From G963666705 sp963666705 (GTDB lineage: Bacteria; Pseudomonadota; Alphaproteobacteria; CADEGL01), in contig CAXXKO010000022.1 in the NCBI GenBank assembly GCA_963666705.2, positions 1-64,000 on the forward strand: a DNA stretch of 64,000 bases. The letters are read 5' to 3'. Positions 43,059 through 52,440 of this stretch are shown piece after piece. Every line of letters begins with the position of its first letter. Within the stretch, counting starts at the first letter, position 1. Made by a program: the position numbers and the translations under genes. Under the pieces are notes generated by a model that was not told the origin of the DNA, searched no databases, and worked only from the letters and a program-made list of their open reading frames with translations.

Positions 43059-44694
43059 GCATTCCCCAAGTGACCGATCCATCTGATGCGGTTTCCGTCT
43101 GATTCCTGTCTAAGAATCAGTGGATTAGATCAGACGGAGGGTGGGTCGAATGCGGAACCTGGAGGGTGAGTCGGATCGGGGGCTTCTGCGGGCGTTTTTC
43201 GACCGAAGACTGAAGTTCGAGTTCCACGGTTCGCGGATCACGTCAGACGCTGGTCTGCTCGCCTATCGTGAACTGGACGAAGCCCTCGGCCTGACCACGC
43301 TGGCCGGTGACGTTATTGCTGACAGCCGGACCGGCAAGAACGGTTGGCACGGCATCATCGGTCTCCTTCACCAACCCGTCTATGGTCGTCTCGCCGGGTA
43401 CGAGGACGTGAACGACGCCGACCGGCTGGGGCGCGATCCTGCGATGCGGTGGATCGTCGGCGGCAGGGCTGTCGAGCGCGGCGGCGCATCGACCAGCCAG
43501 ATGGGCCGGTTCGAGACGGAGTTACTCGCCACCAATGACAACCTCGCCGCGCTCGCTGACCTTTTGGGCATCTGGATCGACCAGGTTAACGAGCGCAAGC
43601 CGCCGAAGATTATCGTGCTCGACATGGACAGCTCCGTCAGCCCGACCTACGGTGACCAGGAGGGCACGGCCTACAACGGTCACTTCGGCTGCACGTGCTA
43701 TCACCCGCTGTTCGTGTTCAACCAGTTCGGCGATCTGGAGCGTTGCGCCCTGCGTCCGGGCAACGTGCACAGCGCCCATGAATGGCGCGATGTGTTGGAC
43801 CCGGTGGTCGCTCGATACCGGAACAAGACACTCCGGCGTTATTTCCGTGGTGACGCCGCCTTCGCCTCGCCCGAGGTTTATGAGTTTCTGGAAGCGGAAG
43901 GCTTCAAGTACGCCATCCGGCTTCCGGCCAACAAGGTGCTGCACGACAGCATCGCGCACCTGCTCAAGCGCCCCGTCGGTCGGCCGCCGAAGGAAGTTCG
44001 TCGGTATTACGCGAACTTCAGCTATCGGGCCGGTAGCTGGACGGAGCCCCGCCGGGTCGTCGCCAAGGTGGAGTGGCACTCAGGGGAACTGTATCCCCGC
44101 GTCGGCTTCATCGTCACCAACCTGAGCCGTCCTGCCGAGCGGGTTGTTGCGTTCTACAATCAGCGCGGCACTGCCGAGCAATGGATCAAAGAAGGCAAGA
44201 ACGCCATCAAGTGGACGCGGCTGTCATGCCGTTCGTTACGCAACAATGCCGTACGGCTCCAGCTGCATGCACTCGCCTATAACCTCGGCAACTTCATGCG
44301 TACCCTGGCGTTGCCCGATGCCGTGGAGCAATGGTCGCTGACGACGCTGAGGGAGAAGCTGGTCAAGATCGGTGCGAAAGTTGTCAGCCATGGCCGGTAC
44401 GTCACATTTCAATTGGCCGAGGTTGCAGTCCCAAGAAGCTTGTTCCAGAAAATCTCGAGCCTGATTGATGATCTACGACGAAGACCCGCTCCGGCGTAGG
44501 CCGAGGGAATCGACGGCAAGGAGATTGCGACACGAGAGGTGTGTCTGGATGGCAAGAGAAACGACCAAATGGCCTTCCACGCGCCGGCCGATTACCAAAA
44601 TCATGTCATCGGATGGCTGCAATGGGAACAGAGTTCCCTTGGAGATGGGGCCGTGGTACGATTTCCGCGAATTTGAATGTCATCTGGGGAATGT
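43059..44694 (+). mobile_element. IS1380 family element
   Basis: CATTCCCCAAGTGAC at the left (43060-43074) and GTCATCTGGGGAATG at the right (44679-44693) are inverted repeats with 13 of 15 matches. One transposase gene lies between them. Exact borders and target duplication are uncertain. Confidence 0.75.
43150..44499 (+). CDS. IS1380 family transposase
   Basis: 449 residues from ATG 43150, with ACGGAGGGTGGG upstream. DDE_Tnp_1 group features: IIVLDMDSSVSPTYGDQEG (Asp), RRYFRGDAAFASPEVYEFLE (Asp) and FYNQRGTAEQWIKEGKNAIK (Glu). The C terminus KISSLIDDLRRRPAPA is complete. Intact. Confidence 0.92.
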   Translation: MRNLEGESDRGLLRAFFDRRLKFEFHGSRITSDAGLLAYRELDEALGLTTLAGDVIADSRTGKNGWHGIIGLLHQPVYGRLAGYEDVNDADRLGRDPAMRWIVGGRAVERGGASTSQMGRFETELLATNDNLAALADLLGIWIDQVNERKPPKIIVLDMDSSVSPTYGDQEGTAYNGHFGCTCYHPLFVFNQFGDLERCALRPGNVHSAHEWRDVLDPVVARYRNKTLRRYFRGDAAFASPEVYEFLEAEGFKYAIRLPANKVLHDSIAHLLKRPVGRPPKEVRRYYANFSYRAGSWTEPRRVVAKVEWHSGELYPRVGFIVTNLSRPAERVVAFYNQRGTAEQWIKEGKNAIKWTRLSCRSLRNNAVRLQLHALAYNLGNFMRTLALPDAVEQWSLTTLREKLVKIGAKVVSHGRYVTFQLAEVAVPRSLFQKISSLIDDLRRRPAPA

Positions 44695-44776
44695 CGGTTC
44701 AAAAATGCCGGCATCCCGTCCATAATGGCGATCCCACCGGCCGCGCGTGCCGCGAACGAGACAACAAGACACACGT

Positions 44777-44845
44777 CACCAAGGGAGGCCATCACCAAGG
44801 GAGGCCATCATGAGACTGGGCATGAGACTGGGCATGAGACTGACG
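44777..44845 (+). repeat. duplicated ribosome-binding site and triplicated start of the LivJ-like gene
   Basis: CACCAAGGGAGGCCAT occurs twice back to back (44777-44792, 44793-44808), each with a strong GGGAGG. Then ATGAGACTGGGC occurs at 44810 and 44822 and partly (ATGAGACTG) at 44834, giving three in-frame ATGs. Confidence 0.9.
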
Positions 44846-46096
44846 ATCGCGGCGGCCGCGTCGCTCGGGCTGGCGGCCCTGGCATTCGCCGCGCTCGCGG
44901 ACGAGCATCCCAAGGAGGTTCTGATCGGCGTCCTCTATCCGCTCACGGGCTCGGTGGCCCAGGCGGGCGCCGACGTGCTGGCGGCGGTGGAGACGGCCGT
45001 CGATATCGTCAACAACAAGCACGACCTCAACCTACCCCTGGCCCGGACCGAAGGGCTGCCGAACCTGGGCGGAGCCAAGATCCGCCTCATCGTCGCCGAC
45101 CACCAGGGCAAGCCCGAGATCGGCCGCGGCGAGGCCGAGCGCCTGATCACCAACGAAGGGGTCGTGGCCCTCTACGGCGCCTATCACAGCAGCGTCACGG
45201 CCGCCGCGTCGAACGTGGCCGAGCGCATGCGGATCCCCTACGTCACCGGCGAATCCTCGTCGCCGAAATTGCACACCCGCGGCTTCGAGTGGTTCTTCCG
45301 CACCGGGCCCCATGACGGCCACTACACCAAGGTGATGTTCGACTTCATGCGCGACCTCGAGAAGAAGCTCGGCATCGAGATCGCCAGTGCCGGCATCCTC
45401 CACGAGGATACCCAATTCGGCGTCGATAGCGCGCGGGTGCAGGCGGAGCTGGCGGGCGCGGCGGGCATGGAAGTGGTCGCCAACATCGGCTACCGGGCCA
45501 AGACGGTCTCGCTCACGTCCGAGGTGCAGACCCTGAAGGCGGCCAACCCGGATGTCTTCCTGCCCACCTCCTATACGGCCGATGCCATGCTGTTCGTGCG
45601 CACGGCGAAGGAGCTCGACTACAACCCCCGGCTCTTCATCGCCCAGAACGCGGGCTATAACGACCCCACCCTGCGTGAGACCCTGGGCGCCGACGCCGAG
45701 GGCATCATCTCGCGCGCCCCCTTCGCCCTCGACATGGGGGACCGCATCCCGCTGATCGGCCAGCTCGACGCCATCTATAAGACCTATTCGGGCGGCCGCG
45801 ACATCTACGACCCGCCGATCCGCAGCTTCGTGGGTGCCTTGGTGCTGATGGACGCCATCAACCGGGCCGGCTCCACCGAGCCCGAGGCGATCCGCCAGGC
45901 CCTGCGTGAGACCAACTTCCCGGCCGAGCAGATCCCCATGCCGTGGCAGAACATCCAGTTCGGCCCCGACGGCCAGAACAACGGGGTGAGCGCGGTCCTG
46001 ACCCAGATCCAGGGCGGGAAGTTCTACTCCATCTATCCGTTCGAGACGGCGGCGCGCGAGCTCGTCTACCCCTTCCCGCGCTGGGACGAGCGCTAG
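44810..46096 (+). CDS. branched-chain amino-acid-type ABC transporter substrate-binding protein (LivJ-like)
   Basis: 428 residues from ATG 44810; ATGs at 44822 and 44834 are also possible, but the first is best spaced from GGGAGG. Signal peptide: MRLGMRLGMRLTIAAAASLG, hydrophobic segment, cleavage near AALADEH. The body is a type I periplasmic binding protein (VLIGVLYPLTGSVAQAGADV; GVVALYGAYHSSVTAAASNV; GVDSARVQAELAGAAGMEVV). No Liv permease or ATPase gene is nearby, so it is an orphan binding protein. The substrate could be an amino acid, amide or aromatic acid. Confidence 0.88.
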   Translation: MRLGMRLGMRLTIAAAASLGLAALAFAALADEHPKEVLIGVLYPLTGSVAQAGADVLAAVETAVDIVNNKHDLNLPLARTEGLPNLGGAKIRLIVADHQGKPEIGRGEAERLITNEGVVALYGAYHSSVTAAASNVAERMRIPYVTGESSSPKLHTRGFEWFFRTGPHDGHYTKVMFDFMRDLEKKLGIEIASAGILHEDTQFGVDSARVQAELAGAAGMEVVANIGYRAKTVSLTSEVQTLKAANPDVFLPTSYTADAMLFVRTAKELDYNPRLFIAQNAGYNDPTLRETLGADAEGIISRAPFALDMGDRIPLIGQLDAIYKTYSGGRDIYDPPIRSFVGALVLMDAINRAGSTEPEAIRQALRETNFPAEQIPMPWQNIQFGPDGQNNGVSAVLTQIQGGKFYSIYPFETAARELVYPFPRWDER

Positions 46097-46214
46097 CCGA
46101 TCGAGCCTGACGCCGCCAACCCTCACCCCGGCCCTCTCCCCAGTGGGTAGAGGGGGATTCCGAGGGATTCCTATGTCGCGATTCCTCCGTCGCGATTCCT
46201 CCTCCAGCGACCGA

Positions 46215-46250
46215 GCGCCGGCGCGCGCCCTACCGCGCCGGCGCTTTTTT
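46215..46250 (+). terminator. intrinsic terminator after the LivJ-like gene
   Basis: GCGCCGGCGCG and CGCGCCGGCGC form an 11-bp stem around CGCCCTAC-like loop bases, followed by TTTTTT (46245-46250). It overlaps the last codons of the convergent MFS gene. Confidence 0.75.
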
Positions 46251-47768
46251 CCGCGAATAGAGATAGATGAACGGCGAGATCAGGAGCGCCCAGAACATGA
46301 TGAGGCGGAAGCTGTTGTTGAAGGCGATGGTCGCGGCCTGACGCTGGATCTCGCCTTCGATGGCCAGCAGGCCCTGGGTCGCGCCCGAGCGCCACGCCTC
46401 GGGCAGGGCGGGGTCGCGGAACAGGTCGTTGTAGGGCGAGACGAAGGCGGTCAGGGCCTCATGATTGATCTGCATGCTCTGGGTGAAGACGATGACGGCG
46501 ACCGTGATGCCGATGCCGCTGCCCATGTTGAAGATGAGGTTGAAGAACACCACGCCCTCCGTGCGGTCGCGCTGATCGAGGGTCGAGAAGGTCAGCATGC
46601 TGAGCGGCACCCAGGAAATGGCGTTGCCGATGCCGAAGATGAACCCGGCGATGACGACTTCGCTCTCGAGCGCATCGGTGGGCCAGCCCGACATGATCCA
46701 GGCCCCGACGGCCGAGCACAGGAAGCCGAAGACGATCACGTGCTTGGGGTTCACCACCTTGATGAGGGGCCCCACGATGGACATGGCCAGGAGGCCGCCG
46801 AGGCCTCGCGGCGCCATGAGGTAGCCGACCGTCATCACCGGGTAGTCGCCGAGGTTCTGCAGGCGCAGGGACAGGAGCACGAGCGGCGAGTGCAGCATCA
46901 GCCCCCAGGCGAAGATGAAGCAGAAGCCGAGCACGACGTTCCGGTTCTTCAGGATGCGGGGCTCGATGAACGGCCGGCGCGTGGTCATGGTGTGCACGAC
47001 GAAGAGGTAGAAGCAGGCGCCGGCCAGCACGAGCTCGACCACGATCTCGGTGGCGGAGAGCCAGTCCAGGCGCTGGCCGCGGTTGAGCATGAGCTGGAGC
47101 GCCGAGAGCGCTACGGTGAGGGCCAGGAACCCGCTCCAGTCGAGCCGGCGGCCGGGATCCCGGGCGCCGGCGGGCACGACGGCGGCGATGGCCAGGACCA
47201 GGGCGACGCCGAAGGGCAGGTTGAAATAGAACACCCAGGGCCAGCCGTAGGCTTCCGTCAGATAACCGCCGATGATGGGGCCGAGCACCGGGCCGATGGT
47301 GATGCCCATGCCCCAGATGCCGAGGGCGCTGCCGTGCTTCTCCTTGGGGAAGGTGTCGAACACGATCGCTTGGCTGAGCGGCAGGATGGGCGCGCCCACG
47401 GCACCCTGGAGGACGCGGTACAACACCTCCGTCTCGAGCGAGCCGGCGGTGCCGCACAGGAACGACGCGACACCGAAGCCGCCGACCGAGATCAGGAACA
47501 CCCGCTTGCGCCCGAAGCGGGCGCTGAGCCAGCCCGACGCGGTGGTGACGATGGTGAGCGCCACGATATAGGAGGTCAGCACCCAGGCGATCTGGTCCTG
47601 GGTCACCGAGAAGGTGCCCTGCATGTGCGGCAGCGCCACGATCACGTTCGTCACGTTCATGACGAAGATCATGGTGGCGACCATGATCGTTGCCATGATC
47701 AGCGCTCGCTGGGTGGGGTTGATCGCTTCGGCGACGGTATCGCCGGTCATGGGGTGTGCATTCGTCAC
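46230..47768 (-). CDS. DHA2 family MFS multidrug exporter (EmrB/QacA type)
   Basis: 512 residues with about 14 hydrophobic spans. The DHA2 motifs include NVIVALPHMQGTFSVTQDQI and WVLTSYIVALTIVTTASGWL at the first helices, LSARFGRKRVFLISV (motif A), and GPVLGPIIGGYLTEAYGWPW (motif C, drug/proton antiport). It should expel hydrophobic compounds across the inner membrane using the proton gradient. EmrA-type adaptor and outer-membrane genes are not adjacent. The 3' end shares sequence with the plus-strand terminator. Confidence 0.93.
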   Translation of the reverse strand: MTNAHPMTGDTVAEAINPTQRALIMATIMVATMIFVMNVTNVIVALPHMQGTFSVTQDQIAWVLTSYIVALTIVTTASGWLSARFGRKRVFLISVGGFGVASFLCGTAGSLETEVLYRVLQGAVGAPILPLSQAIVFDTFPKEKHGSALGIWGMGITIGPVLGPIIGGYLTEAYGWPWVFYFNLPFGVALVLAIAAVVPAGARDPGRRLDWSGFLALTVALSALQLMLNRGQRLDWLSATEIVVELVLAGACFYLFVVHTMTTRRPFIEPRILKNRNVVLGFCFIFAWGLMLHSPLVLLSLRLQNLGDYPVMTVGYLMAPRGLGGLLAMSIVGPLIKVVNPKHVIVFGFLCSAVGAWIMSGWPTDALESEVVIAGFIFGIGNAISWVPLSMLTFSTLDQRDRTEGVVFFNLIFNMGSGIGITVAVIVFTQSMQINHEALTAFVSPYNDLFRDPALPEAWRSGATQGLLAIEGEIQRQAATIAFNNSFRLIMFWALLISPFIYLYSRKKAPAR

Positions 47769-47945
47769 GGGCCCCCATTCTTAACGCTTTGCCCGTCGAG
47801 CGCCAACTTTCGGTCGCGCGCCGACCGGCGCTAGTGGTTCGAACCCGACGAAAGAGTCCCCCTCTCCCTCGAGGAGAGGGCCGGGGTGAGGGGACGCGCG
47901 GCGGCGCGTTAGAAAGAGTCTTTCCGCCGCCTACCGGCGGCCAAG

Positions 47946-48040
47946 CCCTCACCCTCCCGCTTCGCGGGACTCTTTCCCGACCCCTCACCCTCCCGCTTCG
48001 CGGGACTCTTTCCCGACCCCTCACCCTCCCGCTTCGCGGG
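47946..48040. repeat. 36-bp tandem repeat, 2.6 copies
   Basis: The unit starting CCCTCACCCTCCCGCTTCGC (36 bases) begins at 47946, 47982 and 48018; the third copy breaks off after about 23 bases. Each unit holds a CCCGCTTCGCGGG hairpin. It lies in a 389-base gap (47769-48157) rich in CCCTCTCCCTC-type intergenic repeats, between an MFS gene and an antiporter gene reading away from each other. No ORF. Confidence 0.9.
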
Positions 48041-48157
48041 TCCCTCCCTCTCCCCCCAAGGGAAGAAGTGGGGAGAAGGTTCCAAGTGTCAGACGCGAAC
48101 CACTAATATGGGCTGGCCCCGGTTCCGGGGCGAGTGGGCCGCGCCCGGGGGAGGGGC

Positions 48158-49406
48158 ATGGAGCAAGGCGTGGAGTTTCTGTCGTTTCCGATTTTGCTGG
48201 TCGGCATCGTCATGGTATTCGCCATCCTGGTCAGGGTGGGCTGCGAGCGGATCGGCCTGCCGGCGCTGGTCGGCTACCTGGCGATGGGGATGGTCACCGC
48301 CCTCGCGGACCGGTCCTGGGATTTCCTCGGCGCCGACGCCTTCGTGGTCTTCGAGTTCCTCGGCGGCATCGGCATCGTCCTGCTCCTGTTCCGGGTCGGG
48401 ATCGAGAGCGATATCGTGGGTCTCGCCTCGCAGCTCGGCCGCGCGGGCTGGGTCTGGCTCGGGAACATGGGGCTTAGCGCGGTGCTCGGCTACCTCGCCG
48501 CGCGCTACCTGTTGGACCTGGCGCTGGTGCCGAGCCTCTTCGTCGCCGCGGCACTCAGCGCCACCAGCCTGGGCGTCTGCGTCGAAGTCTGGCGCGGCGC
48601 CGGCCTGCTGGGGACGCCGACGGGCGAGCTCGTGGTGGACGTGGCCGAGCTCGACGATATCTCCGGTGTGGTCCTCATGGCCGTCGTCCTGGCCATCGCA
48701 CCCGTCCTCCACGCGGGCGCCAACGACGGCCTCCTTCTCGTGATCGGCGGCGCGGTTGGCGCGCTCGCCCTCAAGGCGGCGCTGTTCGGCGCCGCCTGCT
48801 TCACCTTCGCGCGTTACGTGGAACGCCCCATGACTCGGGCCTTCCATCGCCTCGACCCAGCACCGGACCCGACCCTGATGGTCCTCGACGTCGGCGCGAT
48901 CATCGCGGTGGCCGCCGACTGGCTTGGCTTCAGCCTGGCGATCGGCGCCTTCTTCGCCGGCCTCGCCTTCAGCCGCGACCCGGACGCGATCAAGGACGAC
49001 CGCCCCTTCGACACCATCTGCGTGCTCTTCATCCCCTTCTTCTTCATCGATATCGGCCTCTCGCTCGAGGTCGGCATGCTGGCCGCCGCCGCCGGGTTCG
49101 GCGCCGTCCTCGTCTTCCCCGCCATCATCGGCAAGGTCGTCGGCGCGGGCCTGCCGGCGGTCCCGGGGGCGGGCACGAGGAACGCGGCGCTCATCGGCAT
49201 CAGCATGGTGCCGCGGGCCGAGATCGCCATGGTGATCGCAAGCGGGGGTGCGGCCCTCGGCGAATGGGCCATGCCGCCGCAGGCGTTTGGCGGCATCGTG
49301 ATGGTCGCCATCGTCACCAGCGTCTCGGCCCCCCCCCCCCCCGATCCTGCGCCTCCTGCTCAATCGTTGGCGGGACGGCCTCGGCACGCGGGACGGAGGG
49401 CGCTGA
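48158..49406 (+). CDS. CPA2-type cation:proton antiporter (KefB-like), frame broken at a poly-C tract
   Basis: From ATG 48158 (after GGGGGAGGGG), MEQGVEFLSFPILLVGIVMV is followed by about 12 hydrophobic spans, including GYLAMGMVTALADRSWDFLG, ELDDISGVVLMAVVLAIAP and the ISMVPRAEIAMVIASGGAAL helix with the Arg-Ala-Glu typical of Na+/H+ exchanger folds. At 49329-49342 a run of 14 C occurs. In the frame used up to there the protein runs on with junk to 49621; one base off, it continues ILRLLLNRWRDGLGTRDGGR and stops at 49404-49406, a sensible C terminus. No regulatory TrkA-N domain is present. It may be phase-variable or a sequencing error. Confidence 0.82.
49329..49342 (+). repeat. homopolymer of 14 C inside the antiporter gene
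   Basis: Fourteen consecutive C near the 3' end of the coding region. The present length places the likely C-terminal codons out of frame. Such runs change length readily by slipped-strand mispairing. Confidence 0.95.
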
Positions 49407-49521
49407 CGGCGGGCGCGGACGCAAAGCCTGGTGTTGGGTCCGCGGCCCGCCGGTTGATCCACGTCAAGGACTGGTCTAGGGGTGAGGGTGCTTCATGCAC
49501 CGCTCGGAAGGAGCCACGCCC

Positions 49522-50460
49522 ATGGCCAACGAAATGTCGCCCTCGGCCAGCCTCCTCTTGCGCGCCGAGGGCGAGTACGTGGAGATCAGGCTCGATACCG
49601 CCGCCGCCCCGCACACCCTGAGGGCGCTCGCGGACCTGCTGCCCATGGCGCTCGACCTCCACTGCGCCAAGATCGCGGGCGATCAGGTGATCTTTCCCGT
49701 CCCCTTCGTCCTCCCGCTCGAAGGCGCGCTCAGCATCAACGCCATCCCGCCGGCCGCCTTCATCTACTATCCCGAGCGTCAGTTCTGCGAGCTGATGTTC
49801 GGCGACCTCCAGGACGAGGAGGCGAGCGTCACGCCCTTGGGCGAGGCGGGCGCCCATATCGCCGCGCTGCGCCGCATCGGCGAGCGGCTGCAGGCGGCGC
49901 AGGGGCGGCGCATCGTCATGGGCGAGCTCTCGCTCGGCCCCGAGGCGGACAGGCTCGGCGCGCTCCCGTCACGCCCAGAAGGCCCGGCGCCGAGCGCGCG
50001 GGTGCGCGCGATACGCGACGCGCGCCATGCCATCTGGGCCGGCATGCCGGATGAGGTCGGCGCACTCATGGCCCGGCGCGGCGTCATGCTGCCGGTGGGC
50101 CCGCTCCTGGTCGCCGAATCCGAGGCCCGCAAGCTTCACGAGACCCTATGGCTGTTGCGTGACCGGGCCGATTCGGACGGTTTCACCGCCGCGGCGACGG
50201 CCATGTTGCTGCGCGGCGCCGCCGACCGCCTGGCCAACTTCGCCGGCTTGGGAGAGGCCGGGGGCTTCGCCGCCCGCGCCGCCGCGCTCCTCGAAGCTTC
50301 GGACGCCGACGCCCGCCCCATGCTCGACGAATTGATCCTGTGGGCGGGCCGGCTCGCCGGCTGGCTCGACCTCTGCATCCCCTGGCAGGGGATCAACGCG
50401 GTGACGGAGGAGGCCGCGGCCTCGCTCTTCCCCACCCAAACCGAGGGAGACGCCCCATGA
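49522..50460 (+). CDS. protein with N-terminal DUF3830-like (cyclophilin-fold) domain and helical C-terminal part
   Basis: 312 residues from ATG 49522, with GGAAGGAG 9 bases upstream. Residues 1 to about 105 resemble DUF3830/cyclophilin-like proteins: VEIRLDTAAAPHTLRALADL, KIAGDQVIFPVPF, PPAAFIYYPERQFCELMFGD. The remaining 200 residues are alanine-rich and helical (AIRDARHAIWAGMPDEVGAL; AATAMLLRGAADRLANFAGL) and are not recognised. The stop overlaps the E1 alpha start as ATGA, so it is coupled to a TPP-dependent dehydrogenase operon; a substrate-binding or accessory role is inferred from this alone. Confidence 0.75.
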   Translation: MANEMSPSASLLLRAEGEYVEIRLDTAAAPHTLRALADLLPMALDLHCAKIAGDQVIFPVPFVLPLEGALSINAIPPAAFIYYPERQFCELMFGDLQDEEASVTPLGEAGAHIAALRRIGERLQAAQGRRIVMGELSLGPEADRLGALPSRPEGPAPSARVRAIRDARHAIWAGMPDEVGALMARRGVMLPVGPLLVAESEARKLHETLWLLRDRADSDGFTAAATAMLLRGAADRLANFAGLGEAGGFAARAAALLEASDADARPMLDELILWAGRLAGWLDLCIPWQGINAVTEEAAASLFPTQTEGDAP

Positions 50461-51452
50461 CCGACGCCACCGCCACCAACCGGCCGTCGCTCGACGAACT
50501 GCTCGAAATGTACGGCAAGATGGTCCTCACCCGCATCATGGAGGAGGGCCTGTTCCGCGAGCATCGGGCGGGCAACATCCGTGGGCCGATCCATACCTGC
50601 GACGGCCAGGAGGCGGTGGGCGTCGGCGTCACCGCCGTATTGAACCGCGAGGACACCATCACGAGCACCCATCGCGGCCACGCCCACTTCATCGGCAAGG
50701 GAGTCGAGACAGGCGCCCTGATGGCTGAGATCTACGGCCGCGAGACCGGGACCTGCCGCGGCCGGGCCGGGCACATGCTGGTGGCCGACGCGAGCCACGG
50801 CCTGCTCGGCGCCAGCGCCATCGTCGGCGGCGGCCCGCCCCTTACAGTGGGCCAGGCCCTCGCCTTCCAATGCCAGGGTCAGGGCCGCGTCGCCGTCACT
50901 TTCTTCGGCGACGGCGCCTCCCACAACGGCATGGTGCACGAGGCGATGAACATGGCCGGGCTGTGGAAGCTGCCGGCGATCTTCGTCTGCGAGAACAACC
51001 AGTACGGCCTGACCGTGGCGGCGCGCCGGCAGACGGCGATCGAGGACATCGTCGTGCGCGCCGCCGGCTACGGCATGCCCGGCGTCAAGGTGGACGGCAA
51101 CGACGCGGTCGCGGTCTACCGCGCGGCGGCGGCGGCGGTGGCGCGCGCCCGGGCGGGCGAGGGCCCGACCCTGATCGAGGCCAAGACCTACCGCCTCAAG
51201 GGCTTCTCCACCACCGACCTCGGCGGCTACCAACCCGAGGAGGAGGTCTCGGCCTGGCGCGCGCGCGACCCCATCGCGCGCCTGCGCGCACGGCTCGCGG
51301 AAGAGGTCGGCGCGGGCGAGCTCGACCGCATCGAGGGGGCGGCGGCGCAAACCCTGGCGGCGGCGTTCGCCTTCGCGACCGAGAGCCCCGTGACCCCGCT
51401 CGACGACCTCTTCGTCGACGAATACGTAACCGCGGATGCGAGCCATGGCTGA
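50457..51452 (+). CDS. thiamine-diphosphate-dependent 2-oxoacid/acetoin dehydrogenase E1 alpha subunit
   Basis: 331 residues. The ThDP-binding motif is present: GDGASHNG at about residue 150, ending in VCENNQYG. Phosphorylation-loop-like TYRLKGFSTTDLGGYQPEEE lies near the end. The size and the RGPIHTCDGQEAVGVGVTAV, STHRGHAHFIGKG segments are nearest to AcoA-type acetoin dehydrogenases. With the beta subunit it decarboxylates or cleaves a 2-oxo compound and transfers the acyl group to lipoate on E2. It overlaps both neighbours (ATGA upstream, 8 bases downstream). Confidence 0.9.
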   Translation: MTDATATNRPSLDELLEMYGKMVLTRIMEEGLFREHRAGNIRGPIHTCDGQEAVGVGVTAVLNREDTITSTHRGHAHFIGKGVETGALMAEIYGRETGTCRGRAGHMLVADASHGLLGASAIVGGGPPLTVGQALAFQCQGQGRVAVTFFGDGASHNGMVHEAMNMAGLWKLPAIFVCENNQYGLTVAARRQTAIEDIVVRAAGYGMPGVKVDGNDAVAVYRAAAAAVARARAGEGPTLIEAKTYRLKGFSTTDLGGYQPEEEVSAWRARDPIARLRARLAEEVGAGELDRIEGAAAQTLAAAFAFATESPVTPLDDLFVDEYVTADASHG

Positions 51453-52419
51453 CATGTTCTATACGGACGCGCTCAACGCCGCCCTCCATGAGGAGATGGC
51501 GCGGGACGAGAAGGTCATCGTCTTCGGCGAGGATATCGGCGGCTACGGCGGCGTCTTCCGGGTCACCAAGGACCTCCTGGGCAAGTACGGGCCGAGCCGC
51601 GTGCGCGATACGCCGATCTCCGAGCAGGCCATCACGGCCCTCGCCATCGGCTCCTCCATGATGGGCATGAAGCCCGTGGCCGAGATCATGTTCGCGGATT
51701 TCCTGGCCCTGAGCATCGATGCCCTCGTCAACCAGGCCTCCATGATCCCCTTCGTCTGGGCCGGGCAGGTGACCCTGCCCTTCGTGCTGCGCACCCAGGG
51801 TGGCAGCGGGGCCGGGGCGGCGGCGCAGCACTCCAAGAGCCTCGAAGCCATGATCGCCCATATCCCCGACCTCAAGGTCGTGATGCCGGTGACGCCGGCG
51901 GACGCCAAGGGCTTGCTCACGGCCGCCATCCGCGACCCCAACCCGGTGATCTTCTTCGAGCACAAGCTGCTCTACAACACCAAGGGCCCGGTGCCGGATG
52001 GCGAGCACCTGACGCCCATCGGCAAGGCGGCCGTCGTGCGCGAGGGCACGGACCTCACCATCGTCGCCACCTCGCGCATGGTGATCGAGGCGCTGGCGGC
52101 GGCGGCCACGCTCGCTGATGAAGGCATCTCGGCCGAGGTCGTCGACGTCCGCACCCTGCGCCCCCTCGACAAGGACACCATCCTCGATTCGGTCATACGC
52201 ACCCACCGGGCGGTGGTGGTCAACGAGGGCTGGCGCTTCTGTGGCTTCGGCGCCGAGCTGAGCGCCACCATCGCCGAGGAGGTGTTCGAATATCTCGACG
52301 CGCCGGTGGCGCGCATCGGCGCCTTCGACATGCCCATCGCCTTCGCCCAGCCCCTCGAGGCGGCGGCCATCCCCAACGCCCAGGCCATCGCCGAGGCCGC
52401 GCGGGCGACCCTCGAATAG
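51445..52419 (+). CDS. 2-oxoacid/acetoin dehydrogenase E1 beta subunit
   Basis: 324 residues from ATG 51445; an in-frame ATG at 51436 is less likely. Transketolase pyrimidine domain with VIVFGEDIGGYGGVFRVTKD, RVRDTPISEQAITALAIGSS and ADFLALSIDALVNQASMIPF; C-terminal transketolase domain LTIVATSRMVIEALAAAATL and RTLRPLDKDTILDSV. It forms a heterotetramer with E1 alpha. It lies 21 bases before the E2 gene. Confidence 0.92.
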   Translation: MADMFYTDALNAALHEEMARDEKVIVFGEDIGGYGGVFRVTKDLLGKYGPSRVRDTPISEQAITALAIGSSMMGMKPVAEIMFADFLALSIDALVNQASMIPFVWAGQVTLPFVLRTQGGSGAGAAAQHSKSLEAMIAHIPDLKVVMPVTPADAKGLLTAAIRDPNPVIFFEHKLLYNTKGPVPDGEHLTPIGKAAVVREGTDLTIVATSRMVIEALAAAATLADEGISAEVVDVRTLRPLDKDTILDSVIRTHRAVVVNEGWRFCGFGAELSATIAEEVFEYLDAPVARIGAFDMPIAFAQPLEAAAIPNAQAIAEAARATLE

Positions 52420-52440
52420 GCACGGGCGGAGGGGCATCCA

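Noticed and set aside
42656..43102. Several 60-130 residue frames around the tRNA-Leu gene
   Set aside because: They run through the tRNA and a GC-rich spacer and match no family.
44810..46096. A complete branched-chain amino-acid ABC operon
   Set aside because: Only the binding protein is present; neighbours are an IS1380 element and a convergent MFS gene.
46143..47834. A 563-residue plus-strand frame opposite the MFS exporter
   Set aside because: The minus-strand gene has all DHA2 motifs; the plus frame is His/Asp/Gly-rich shadow sequence.
47946..48040. 36-bp repeats considered as a CRISPR array
   Set aside because: The units are contiguous with no spacers, and no cas genes are near.
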